Of a stretch of 64,000 bases of DNA, positions 48,066 through 55,926 are shown in pieces. The stretch is taken from positions 1 through 64,000 of the forward strand of contig CAKTZI010000005.1 of the NCBI GenBank assembly GCA_934635385.1, in the 5' to 3' direction. Numbering within the stretch: the stretch's first letter is position 1; each line of letters starts with the position of its first letter. The translations under genes were made by a program, and so were the position numbers. Below the pieces are notes generated by a model, which saw only the letters and a list, made by a program, of their open reading frames with translations, ran no database searches and was not told the origin of the DNA. This stretch comes from an uncultured Kiritimatiellota bacterium (GTDB taxonomy: Bacteria; Verrucomicrobiota; Kiritimatiellia; RFP12; UBA1067).

Positions 48066-50759
48066 ATGACAAGGGTTTTCATGCTCGCGGCGGCCGCATC
48101 GGCCGCCTGGGGCTTTTGCGCGGAAAGCGCGACGCCGCCGGACGCCGCCGCGCTCCCCCGCGTGGCGCTGCGCCTGCGTGCGCCGCACACGGCGACGCCG
48201 GAACAGTGGCGGAAGACGTCTGCGGCGATTGCCGCCAATCCCGGCTGCTGCGACGAGGTCTGGTTCTCGACGGGCACGGGCGTTCCGCCGCTGGACTGGC
48301 ATCGCGCCCAGGCCGCGCGGATCGCGGCGGCGGCGGACGACCTGCGCAAGATCGGCATCGTGCCGAGCCTGCAGTTCCAGGCCACGCTCGGCCACGGCGA
48401 CGCATTTGTCACGGCCGAGGAGTGCGCGATGAAGGACTGGACGGGCTGGACGGGCTCGACGGGCGTCGAGGCCAAGTACTGCAACTGTCCCCGCCAGCCG
48501 AAGTTCCTGAACTACGTGCGCGCCTGCGCTCGAATCTATGCGGGCATGCGGTCGGGGTTCCTGTGGATCGACGACGACCTGCGCATCGACAACCACGCGC
48601 CGGCGACCGACGGTTCGCGGCCCGGCTGCTGGTGCGCAACCTGCCTGGCCGACTTCGGCAGGCAGGAAGGGAAGGCGTGGACGCGGACGGAACTCGACGC
48701 GGCGATGAGGGGCGACGCCGCGCTCGCCGCCCGCTGGGAGGCGTTTTCGGTCGCGTCCATCGCGGCGGTCGCGCAGGCGATCGCCGAGGAGTTCCGGCGC
48801 CTCTCGCCCGAAACGAGGATGGGCTACCAGCATTGCACGGGGGACAAGGAGATCTCGTCCGTCCGCGCCATTGCCGAGGCGCTCGCCAAGGCGAGCGGAC
48901 GGTCGGTGGGGCTGCGCCCCGGCGGCGGCGACTACTACGACCTCAACCCGGCCGACCAGGTCGTCAAGAGCCTCCGCGCCGTGCGCTTTCGCGCGAAGGT
49001 CGCCGATCTCGGCTGCGTGGACGTCTGGTGTCCGGAAGTCGAGTGCTGGCCGAGGGCCTATTCGAGCCGCAGCGCGCAGAGCGCCATCGCCGAGAGTTTC
49101 GTCGCACTCGCCTACGGCTTCAACGCGACAAGCCTCTTCCTCATGGACACGCGCTATGAGGACGATGCGCTTTACGCGCGGACGACCCTGCGTCCGCTGG
49201 CGTCCGCCGCGCCAGTCCTGGCGGCGCTTGCGAAAGACAGCGACGGGACGGTCCCCGCCGGATTCTCCGCCAAATCCCTGCCGCCCGACCGGCTCTACCG
49301 CTTGGCGCTTTCCGGCGTGCCGGTCCTGCCGGGCGTCGGACGCGACTTGGGCGGACTGACGGACGCGGATCTGCCGCTTGACGTCTTCACGACAGGCTCA
49401 AAGGACATTCAGGCGGTGCGCGACGCCCTGGACGCGCGGGCGGGCGGTACGCCCGCCGTGCTCGAGTCGCCTTTCGTCGGCCTTCTTGTGCCGCGCGTGA
49501 CGGCGGACGGGAGTCTGCGGACGGTCGCGCTGCTCAACACGCGCATCGGCGCGCAAGGCCCCGTCGCGCTGCGTCTGCGCGGTGTGCCGGCGGGGGCGGC
49601 GGTCGTCTGGCAACCGATCGGCGGCAGGCCGGAGGCGCTGCCCGTCGTGCGCAGCGGCGACGTCGTGCGTGTGCAGATCCCGGAGATCGCCGCGTGGAAC
49701 GGCGGATTCCTCTCGATTGAGCCAGCGGCGACGCCGCCCAAGGAGAAGCCCCTGTTCGAGAACCCCCTCATTTCGCCGGACGGGCCGGATCCGACGGTGT
49801 GGGACGGCGGAGACGGCTGGTTCTACGCGCTGACGACGCCTGTGCAGAAGATGCACCGCAGCCGCAATCTCGTGGACTGGGAAGCCGTCGCGCACGATCC
49901 GCTCGTGCCGTCGGCGCGTTTGGCGCTGACCAATGTGACGTCCTACGTCTGGGCGCCGTGCGTCGTGAAGATCCAGGACAAGTGGCTGCTGTACGTGTCG
50001 CTGTTCGTCGACAACAAGGACTGCCGCATTCCCGTCCTGGCGTCGGATCGTCCCGACGGCCCGTTCTCGTATGTCGGCACGGTGATTGACAGCCGCAAGA
50101 TCGGCATCCTCAACACGATCGACCCGTGCGTGCGCGAAGCGGACGGACGGGTCTGGATGTTCTTCGGCAGCTGTCAGGACGGCGTTCACCGCGTCGAGCT
50201 GACGCGCGACGGGCTGTCCGTGAAGCCGGGCGCGAAGATCGTGCATGTCGCGGGACGGCGCAACGACGGGACAGACCTGTTCGGCGCGCCCGGCTGCTGG
50301 GAGGGGGCCTACGTCCTTCCGCGCCACGGTGCGTGGTGGCTGTTCCTGTCCGGCGGGCGATACGACAGGGGCACCTATCACCTGCTGGTCGGGCGCGCGG
50401 AGACGATCGACGGCGCGTTTCGCGACCGCGAAGGGAACCTGCTGACGGAAGGTTTGGCGCGTCCGATTCTCTCGTCCGCGCCGGGCGACCGCTTCACGGG
50501 GCCGGGGCACAACGGGGACGTCTTCACGGACGCGGACGGGCGCGACTGGATGTTCTTCCATGCGCACGACGCGAAGCTGCCGAACGTGCAGGATCGTCCG
50601 ATGCTGCTGCAGGAGCTGCGGTGGGGCGCGGACGGCTGGCCGTGTTTCAAGGACGGGCGTCCGCAGGTGCTGGAAGAGCGTCCGAATCTCGGCCATCTTC
50701 CGATAATCTCACACGGAGGCACGGAGACACGGAGTTTCTGCAAGATCTCGCAGTCATAG
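48066..50759 (+). CDS. Secreted two-module protein: TIM-barrel domain plus GH43 beta-propeller
   Basis: An 897-residue exported protein. After the signal peptide (RVFMLAAAASAAWGFCA), residues about 25-555 form a TIM-barrel-like domain of unknown family (FLWIDDDLRIDNHAP, a CWCATCLADFG cysteine cluster, GYQHCTGDKE, VDVWCPEVECW). Residues about 560-870 are a GH43-type five-bladed propeller: PLISPDGPDPTVWDGGDGW (catalytic base region), VWAPCVVKIQDKWLLYVSLF, IDPCVREADGRVWMFFGS and CWEGAYVLPRHGAWWLFLSG with the likely acid Glu. GH43 enzymes remove arabinose or xylose. The last 18 or so codons (from ISHGGTETR) come from an inverted repeat element, which supplies the stop codon. ATG 48066 follows GAAAGGGCAAAGAAG. 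Confidence 0.82.
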   Translation: MTRVFMLAAAASAAWGFCAESATPPDAAALPRVALRLRAPHTATPEQWRKTSAAIAANPGCCDEVWFSTGTGVPPLDWHRAQAARIAAAADDLRKIGIVPSLQFQATLGHGDAFVTAEECAMKDWTGWTGSTGVEAKYCNCPRQPKFLNYVRACARIYAGMRSGFLWIDDDLRIDNHAPATDGSRPGCWCATCLADFGRQEGKAWTRTELDAAMRGDAALAARWEAFSVASIAAVAQAIAEEFRRLSPETRMGYQHCTGDKEISSVRAIAEALAKASGRSVGLRPGGGDYYDLNPADQVVKSLRAVRFRAKVADLGCVDVWCPEVECWPRAYSSRSAQSAIAESFVALAYGFNATSLFLMDTRYEDDALYARTTLRPLASAAPVLAALAKDSDGTVPAGFSAKSLPPDRLYRLALSGVPVLPGVGRDLGGLTDADLPLDVFTTGSKDIQAVRDALDARAGGTPAVLESPFVGLLVPRVTADGSLRTVALLNTRIGAQGPVALRLRGVPAGAAVVWQPIGGRPEALPVVRSGDVVRVQIPEIAAWNGGFLSIEPAATPPKEKPLFENPLISPDGPDPTVWDGGDGWFYALTTPVQKMHRSRNLVDWEAVAHDPLVPSARLALTNVTSYVWAPCVVKIQDKWLLYVSLFVDNKDCRIPVLASDRPDGPFSYVGTVIDSRKIGILNTIDPCVREADGRVWMFFGSCQDGVHRVELTRDGLSVKPGAKIVHVAGRRNDGTDLFGAPGCWEGAYVLPRHGAWWLFLSGGRYDRGTYHLLVGRAETIDGAFRDREGNLLTEGLARPILSSAPGDRFTGPGHNGDVFTDADGRDWMFFHAHDAKLPNVQDRPMLLQELRWGADGWPCFKDGRPQVLEERPNLGHLPIISHGGTETRSFCKISQS

Positions 50760-50872
50760 GGACATCGCGCGTTTTCACCCATTGGGGAATCAATGCGCAA
50801 GCATACGGAAGAATGTCGTTGCACGAATCGAAAGCCGCTCATTTCTCCGTGTCTCCGTGCCTCCGTGTGAGA
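50707..50872. repeat. Perfect 28-bp inverted repeat with CACGGAG octamers overlapping a gene end
   Basis: Arms 50707-50734 and 50845-50872 are exactly complementary over 28 bases and each contains three CACGGAG words spaced 8 bases. The left arm is inside the coding end of the GH43 gene; the spacer of 110 bases holds its stop. No protein is encoded between the arms beyond that. Confidence 0.9.
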
Positions 50873-50930
50873 AAATCGAGTTCCAACTGCCGCATTTAGA
50901 AAACTGGTCAAATGAGGAAAAGGAAGTAAA

Positions 50931-53900
50931 ATGGAAAGAACGAAATTTGTCGGGATTGCCGCCGCGCTGTCGCTGGCGGCGTACGCGTTCGCGGGCGAAG
51001 TCCGTGTCGCGCCGGACGGGCTGTCGCCGCACGCGGCGCTGGAGACGATCCGGGCGGCAAAGGCTGCGGGCGACAGGTCCCCGTGGACGGTGCGCGTCGC
51101 GCCGGGCGAATACGTGTTCGCGCGTCCGCTGATCCTGCGGCCGGAGGATTCGGGCTCGCCGACGGCGCCCGTCCGCTGGGTCGCCGAAGGGGACGGCGCG
51201 GCATTTCTGGGCGGCACGCGCCTGACGGGGTGGCGCGATGACGGGGCGGGCGTCTGGTCCGCCCCCGCGCCGCAGGGGCCGGACGGCAAGCCGGTCTGGT
51301 TCCAGTCGCTCTACGTCAACGGGCGGCGCGCCGTCCGAGCGCGGCATCCCAACGCCGGGTTCTTCCAGGTCAACGCGGCGGAGCAGCAGACGCTGACGAA
51401 CGCGGACGGGAGCGTCTGCCACGTGCAGAGCGTCACCGTGAACGACGCGGCGGCCGATGCGCTGACGGGACTGTCGTCCGAGGAGCTGGCCGCCGTCGAG
51501 TTCCAGGTTCGCGTCAAGTGGTCGTATGGCGCCTTCTCCGTCACGGGCTGGGATCCGCAGACGCGCCGGCTGAAGGTCTGCACCTACGACCGCACCGTGC
51601 CGGAGTGGGGAATGTGGCCCGGGGAGAAGAATCTCTTCTGCTTCGAGAACGTCCGCGCGGGCTTCGACGCGCCGGGCGAGTGGTTCTACGACGTGACGCG
51701 CCGACGCATCTGCTACCGTCCGCTGCCGGGCGAGACGCTGGCGCGTCTGGACGCCGCCGCGCCCAGTTCGGGATTGCCGAGCGTCGTCCGCCTCGAAGGC
51801 GACCTGGACGCCGGGCGCTTCGTCACGGACATTGCCTTCGAGGGCATCTCCTTCGGACTTTCGACGACGGAGGGGCATCGCCTCGCGTCGGGTTTCGTGC
51901 AGCAGTATCAGGGACAGACCGCACGCGAAACGGGCGGCTGCATCTACGCGAAGGGGACGCGGCGGATCGCGTTCGAGGGGTGCCGGGTGGCGCATACGGA
52001 GAACTATGCCATCCGCATGGACAAGGGGTGCGTCTCGAACCGCGTCGTAGGTTGCGAGCTGACGGACTTGGGTGCGGGCGGCCTTTACATCGGCGACGTG
52101 AAGGCGAACTACTTTCCAAGGGAACCGGGCACGAGCAACCGTTTCCCCAAGCCGGGCTTCGTCATCCCCTACGGCGACCCGCGCACGGCGAAGTTCCATC
52201 CGTGCGCCTTCATCACGGTCGACGACTGCACCATCTCCCATGCCGGGCGCGTCAACCCCGAGGGGTGCGGCGTGCTCATGACGCAGGTGTCCGACAGCGC
52301 GCTCACGCATTGCGAGATTTCCGATCTCTTCTATACGGGCGTCTCGGTCGGCTGGACATGGGGCTATTCGGGCTCGCTGTCCCAGCGCAACGCCGTCGCG
52401 TTCAACCGCATTCACGACATCGGCCAGGGCGTCATGTCCGACATGGGCGGCATCTACACGCTGGGAACGAGCTTCGGGACGTGCGTCTCCAACAACGTCA
52501 TCCACGACGTCACGTCTTCGGACTATGGCGGCTGGGGACTCTACAACGACGAGGGCAGCGAGGGCGTCGTCTGGGAGAACAACCTTGTCTACAATGTGAC
52601 GGACGCCGCCTATCACCAGCACTACGGACGGAACAACGTCGTGCGCAACAACATCTTCGCCAACGGCCGCAAGGCGCAGCTGGCCGTCTCGAACGGGGAG
52701 CAGCACAGGAGCGTCACGTTTGACCGCAACATCGTCTACTGGAAGGGGCGGTCGCCGCTTTTTGAAGGCCCCAAGTGGTCTGTGCGCGTGGCGGACGGCA
52801 AGGATGTCGTCGAGCCGGTCGATCCTGCGAAAAGCCCGTCTGCGGCGCACATCGACTGGAAGACAAACCTCTTCTGGTGCGCGACGGATCCTCAGGCGGC
52901 CGATCCGCTTGTCGGGGGCATCCGCGTCGATCCCCAGTTCGTCGATCCCGGAAAGGCGGATTTCAGGCTTCGCGAGACGTCGCCCGCGTTTGCCATGGGC
53001 TTCAAGCCGTGGGATCTCGCCTTGGCGGGGCGGCGCACGCTGCCGGAATTCCAGGTTCGCGCGGGAGTCGGGAATGTTCTCGCCAAGCTGGAGGCGGGCA
53101 AGCCGGTCACGGTCGCCTACCTCGGCGGCTCCATCACGGAGATGAACGGCTGGCGCAACCTGACGACGGACTGGCTGCGCCGGACCTGGCCGCAGGCGAG
53201 GGTGACCGAAGTGCACGCCGCGATCGGCGGCACCGGCTCCGACCTGGGCGTCTTCCGTCTGGGGCATGACGCGCTCGCGAAGAACCCCGACCTGCTGTTC
53301 GTCGAGTTCGCGACGAACGACAGCGGAAAGTCCGACGAGGAGATCTGGAGGAACTTCGACGGCATCGTCCAGCAGGTCTGGGCGAAGAATCCGAAGACGG
53401 ACATCGTCTTCGCCTATACGATCACGTCGCAGATGATGGCGGACTACGGCAAGGGGCGGATGAACGCGGCGGCGCGGGCGATGGAGCGGCTTGCGGCGCA
53501 TTACGGAATCCCGTCCGTCTGCTTCGGTCCGCGCGTCGTCGCCGAGGTCAGGAAAGGCCGCCTCGTGATGAGCCTCGGCGAAGTCCCGACGGCCGTGCCG
53601 AAGGAGACGCCCGACCGCGACCGCCTGATCTGCGAAGAGCTGGCGAAGAAGGGCCAGACGCTGTTCGCGAAAGACGGCGTGCACCCCGCCCGTCCCGGCC
53701 ACGAGCTGTATCTCGCCAGCGTCGTCGCGGCGTTCGAGGCGATGCGCGCGCTGCCGCCGGCCGACCATGCGCGCTTTCTGGGGAAGCCGTTCTTCGACGG
53801 GTCGCTCGCCGCCGCGAAGATGGTTCCCGTCACGGCCGGGATGTTGCGCGGCGCGGGATGGACGCGGCTCGGGGACGGCGATCCCGTGCAGAAGGCCTTC

Positions 53901-55832
53901 GCCGCGCGCGGCGGACAGGTCTGGCGCGCGACACGTCCGGGCGACCGGCTGCGCTTCCGCTTTCGCGGCACGCGCTGCGCCGTCTACGACCTGATCGGCC
54001 CGAAAGGCGCGAACGTGCGCGTCACGGTGGACGGCAAGGTCGTGCGCACGGCACAGCCGCGCTTCGACTCGTACTGCTGGTACACGCGCCTGGCGACGCT
54101 GCCCGTCTTTTCCGGGGCCGAGGGCGTCCATGAAGTCGAGATCGAGGTGCTGGCAGACCAGCCCGACCGCACGCGCGTCACGCATGAGGCGACGGACACG
54201 CCCAAGTATGACGGCACCTGGTTCCAGCCGTGCCAGATCCTGCTGGTCGGCGAGCTGGAAGACGCGCAAGACGCGGACGCGGCGGAACCCGTCCGCATCG
54301 CGCTCGTGGGCGGAACGGACTCCTGTGCGCCGCTGGCGAAGACGGCGACGGACATCTGGGCGCGGACGGTGCCGTGCCGCGTGGACACGTATGCGGTTGC
54401 GGGCGCGGGCGTTCTCGCGGGACGCGAAAAAGGCGAAGACATCCTTTCCCAGCTGACGCGCGCCTTTTCGTCCGGCGTGAACTATGGGATGATCGTCGTC
54501 TGGGCTTCGGATGAAGCGGCGGACGACGCCGCGCTGCAGGCGCAGTTCCGGCGGCTGACCGCCCTCGTCCGCGAAAAGGCGCCGCGCGGCTCGCTCGTCC
54601 TCTTCACGCCGTCCGCGCGGCCGCTGAACGCGGAGAAGGACGCTGCGCGGAAACGGCTTGCCGCCGCGCTCTTCCGCACGGCCTCGGATCTTTCCGTCTC
54701 CATCCTCGACTTCGCGCGTGACGTCCGCTTCCCGGCGGAAGACACGGCGGCGCATTTCGCCGCCGACGGCATCGGGCTTTCCGAAAAGGGGTATGCCTTT
54801 GTCGGCGACTGGCAGGCGAAGTACCTGCGCTACATCCATTCCGTCGGCTGGGGGACAGACCCCGCCTTTGTGCATCCCAAGGCGGAACTGGAGCGGATGG
54901 CGCGGCGGACGCAGCGCCTGCACGACGCGAAGTGGGGCGTGTTCAACCACTATCTCGGCCATGGCGTGAAGACGCCGGAAGCGTGGGCGGCCAAGGTGAA
55001 TTCCTTCGACGTCAAGAAAGTGGCGGACCAACTGGAGGCGGTCGGCGCGCGCTTCTACTTCATTACGCTCATGCAGGGCCGCCGCTGGATGTGCGCGCCG
55101 AATGCGACGTTCGACCGCATCGGCGGCACGCACCCGGGCGAGGCCTGCTCGACGCGCGACCTGCCGATGGAGCTTTCGGACGAGCTCGCGCGGCGCGGCA
55201 TCGACCTCTACCTCTACTACACGGGAGACGGCCCTTATCTGGACGCGGCAATCGGCCCCCGGTTCGGATTCACGGAACCGCGCTTTGTGGGCGTGACGCG
55301 GCCGTTCGTCGAAAAGTGGGCGGCGGTTCTGGAGGAGTTCGCCGTCCGCTACGGCGACCGCGTGAAGGGCTGGTGGATCGACGGCTGCTTCGCGAACTAC
55401 CTGCGCTATACGGACGACCTGCTCGCGCCGTACCGCGCGGCGATTCTGAAGGGGAACCCCGATGCGGTCATCGCGATGAACAACGGCGTCAGGGACTACT
55501 TGTCGCGCTACACGCCGCATGCGGACTTCACGGCGGGCGAGCTGAACGACTTCTACTGCGTGCCGCCGGGGCGGTTCATCGATGGCGCGCAGGCGTTTGC
55601 GCTCATCCCGCTCGGCGCGTGGGGACCGGACGGATCTCCGAACTGGGGCGGTCCGGGCGCGAAGCGGACGGCTGACTACGTGGCGGATTACGTGCGGCTC
55701 GTCAACGCGAACGGCGGCGTTGTCGCGATCGACGTGGCGGTCGCGGCCGACGGCTCGTGGCTGCCGGAGCAGATGGACGTCCTGAAGGCCGTCGGCCGCG
55801 CGGCGGGAACGCTGACGCGGAAATGGAGGTGA
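50931..55832 (+). CDS. Giant secreted four-module protein: beta-helix (GH141-like), two SGNH-type domains, GH29-like TIM barrel
   Basis: A 1633-residue exported protein (signal RTKFVGIAAALSLAAYAFA). Module 1, residues about 22-703, is a right-handed beta-helix with the opening of GH141-type enzymes (VRVAPDGLSPHAALETIRAA, CIYAKGTRRIAFEGCRVAHT). Module 2, about 705-960, is an SGNH hydrolase: nucleophile in YLGGSITEMNGW, FVEFATNDSG, and DGVHPARPGH with the catalytic Asp-His. A beta-sandwich (about 960-1110) follows. Module 3, about 1115-1300, is SGNH-like but ends DGIGLSEKGY without the His, so it is probably inactive. Module 4, about 1307-1633, is a GH29-like barrel (KWGVFNHYLGHGV, GWWIDGCFAN). 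Fucosidase and acetylesterase roles on one complex glycan are inferred. Confidence 0.78.
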   Translation: MERTKFVGIAAALSLAAYAFAGEVRVAPDGLSPHAALETIRAAKAAGDRSPWTVRVAPGEYVFARPLILRPEDSGSPTAPVRWVAEGDGAAFLGGTRLTGWRDDGAGVWSAPAPQGPDGKPVWFQSLYVNGRRAVRARHPNAGFFQVNAAEQQTLTNADGSVCHVQSVTVNDAAADALTGLSSEELAAVEFQVRVKWSYGAFSVTGWDPQTRRLKVCTYDRTVPEWGMWPGEKNLFCFENVRAGFDAPGEWFYDVTRRRICYRPLPGETLARLDAAAPSSGLPSVVRLEGDLDAGRFVTDIAFEGISFGLSTTEGHRLASGFVQQYQGQTARETGGCIYAKGTRRIAFEGCRVAHTENYAIRMDKGCVSNRVVGCELTDLGAGGLYIGDVKANYFPREPGTSNRFPKPGFVIPYGDPRTAKFHPCAFITVDDCTISHAGRVNPEGCGVLMTQVSDSALTHCEISDLFYTGVSVGWTWGYSGSLSQRNAVAFNRIHDIGQGVMSDMGGIYTLGTSFGTCVSNNVIHDVTSSDYGGWGLYNDEGSEGVVWENNLVYNVTDAAYHQHYGRNNVVRNNIFANGRKAQLAVSNGEQHRSVTFDRNIVYWKGRSPLFEGPKWSVRVADGKDVVEPVDPAKSPSAAHIDWKTNLFWCATDPQAADPLVGGIRVDPQFVDPGKADFRLRETSPAFAMGFKPWDLALAGRRTLPEFQVRAGVGNVLAKLEAGKPVTVAYLGGSITEMNGWRNLTTDWLRRTWPQARVTEVHAAIGGTGSDLGVFRLGHDALAKNPDLLFVEFATNDSGKSDEEIWRNFDGIVQQVWAKNPKTDIVFAYTITSQMMADYGKGRMNAAARAMERLAAHYGIPSVCFGPRVVAEVRKGRLVMSLGEVPTAVPKETPDRDRLICEELAKKGQTLFAKDGVHPARPGHELYLASVVAAFEAMRALPPADHARFLGKPFFDGSLAAAKMVPVTAGMLRGAGWTRLGDGDPVQKAFAARGGQVWRATRPGDRLRFRFRGTRCAVYDLIGPKGANVRVTVDGKVVRTAQPRFDSYCWYTRLATLPVFSGAEGVHEVEIEVLADQPDRTRVTHEATDTPKYDGTWFQPCQILLVGELEDAQDADAAEPVRIALVGGTDSCAPLAKTATDIWARTVPCRVDTYAVAGAGVLAGREKGEDILSQLTRAFSSGVNYGMIVVWASDEAADDAALQAQFRRLTALVREKAPRGSLVLFTPSARPLNAEKDAARKRLAAALFRTASDLSVSILDFARDVRFPAEDTAAHFAADGIGLSEKGYAFVGDWQAKYLRYIHSVGWGTDPAFVHPKAELERMARRTQRLHDAKWGVFNHYLGHGVKTPEAWAAKVNSFDVKKVADQLEAVGARFYFITLMQGRRWMCAPNATFDRIGGTHPGEACSTRDLPMELSDELARRGIDLYLYYTGDGPYLDAAIGPRFGFTEPRFVGVTRPFVEKWAAVLEEFAVRYGDRVKGWWIDGCFANYLRYTDDLLAPYRAAILKGNPDAVIAMNNGVRDYLSRYTPHADFTAGELNDFYCVPPGRFIDGAQAFALIPLGAWGPDGSPNWGGPGAKRTADYVADYVRLVNANGGVVAIDVAVAADGSWLPEQMDVLKAVGRAAGTLTRKWR

Positions 55833-55912
55833 TCGCCGCACGCCAGACGAAAGCCGGGGGCGTGGGTCCTGTCCCCAGTGATGCCACACGGCTATTCACG
55901 CGGCCATTATGG

Positions 55913-55918
55913 TATACT
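55913..55918 (+). promoter_or_regulatory. Extended -10 promoter, predicted leaderless mRNA
   Basis: TATACT with TGG directly before it; ATG 55927 begins 8 bases after the box. Confidence 0.65.
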
Positions 55919-55926
55919 ATGCCGCC

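Noticed and set aside
39990..48072. Very long minus-strand frames (over 1300 codons each) opposite the second glycan block
   Set aside because: Same low-information Arg/His/Val composition and no family motifs; the opposite strand encodes clear hydrolases.
40008..55832. Classical SusC/SusD-type polysaccharide utilisation locus
   Set aside because: No TonB-dependent receptor or SusD-like gene is present anywhere in the window; the block is a hydrolase cluster only.
50790..55889. A 1699-codon open frame on the minus strand opposite the giant four-module gene
   Set aside because: It is rich in Arg/His/Asp/Leu/Val with no domain motifs, as expected for the complement of a GC-rich gene. The + strand frame shows signal peptide and enzyme motifs.
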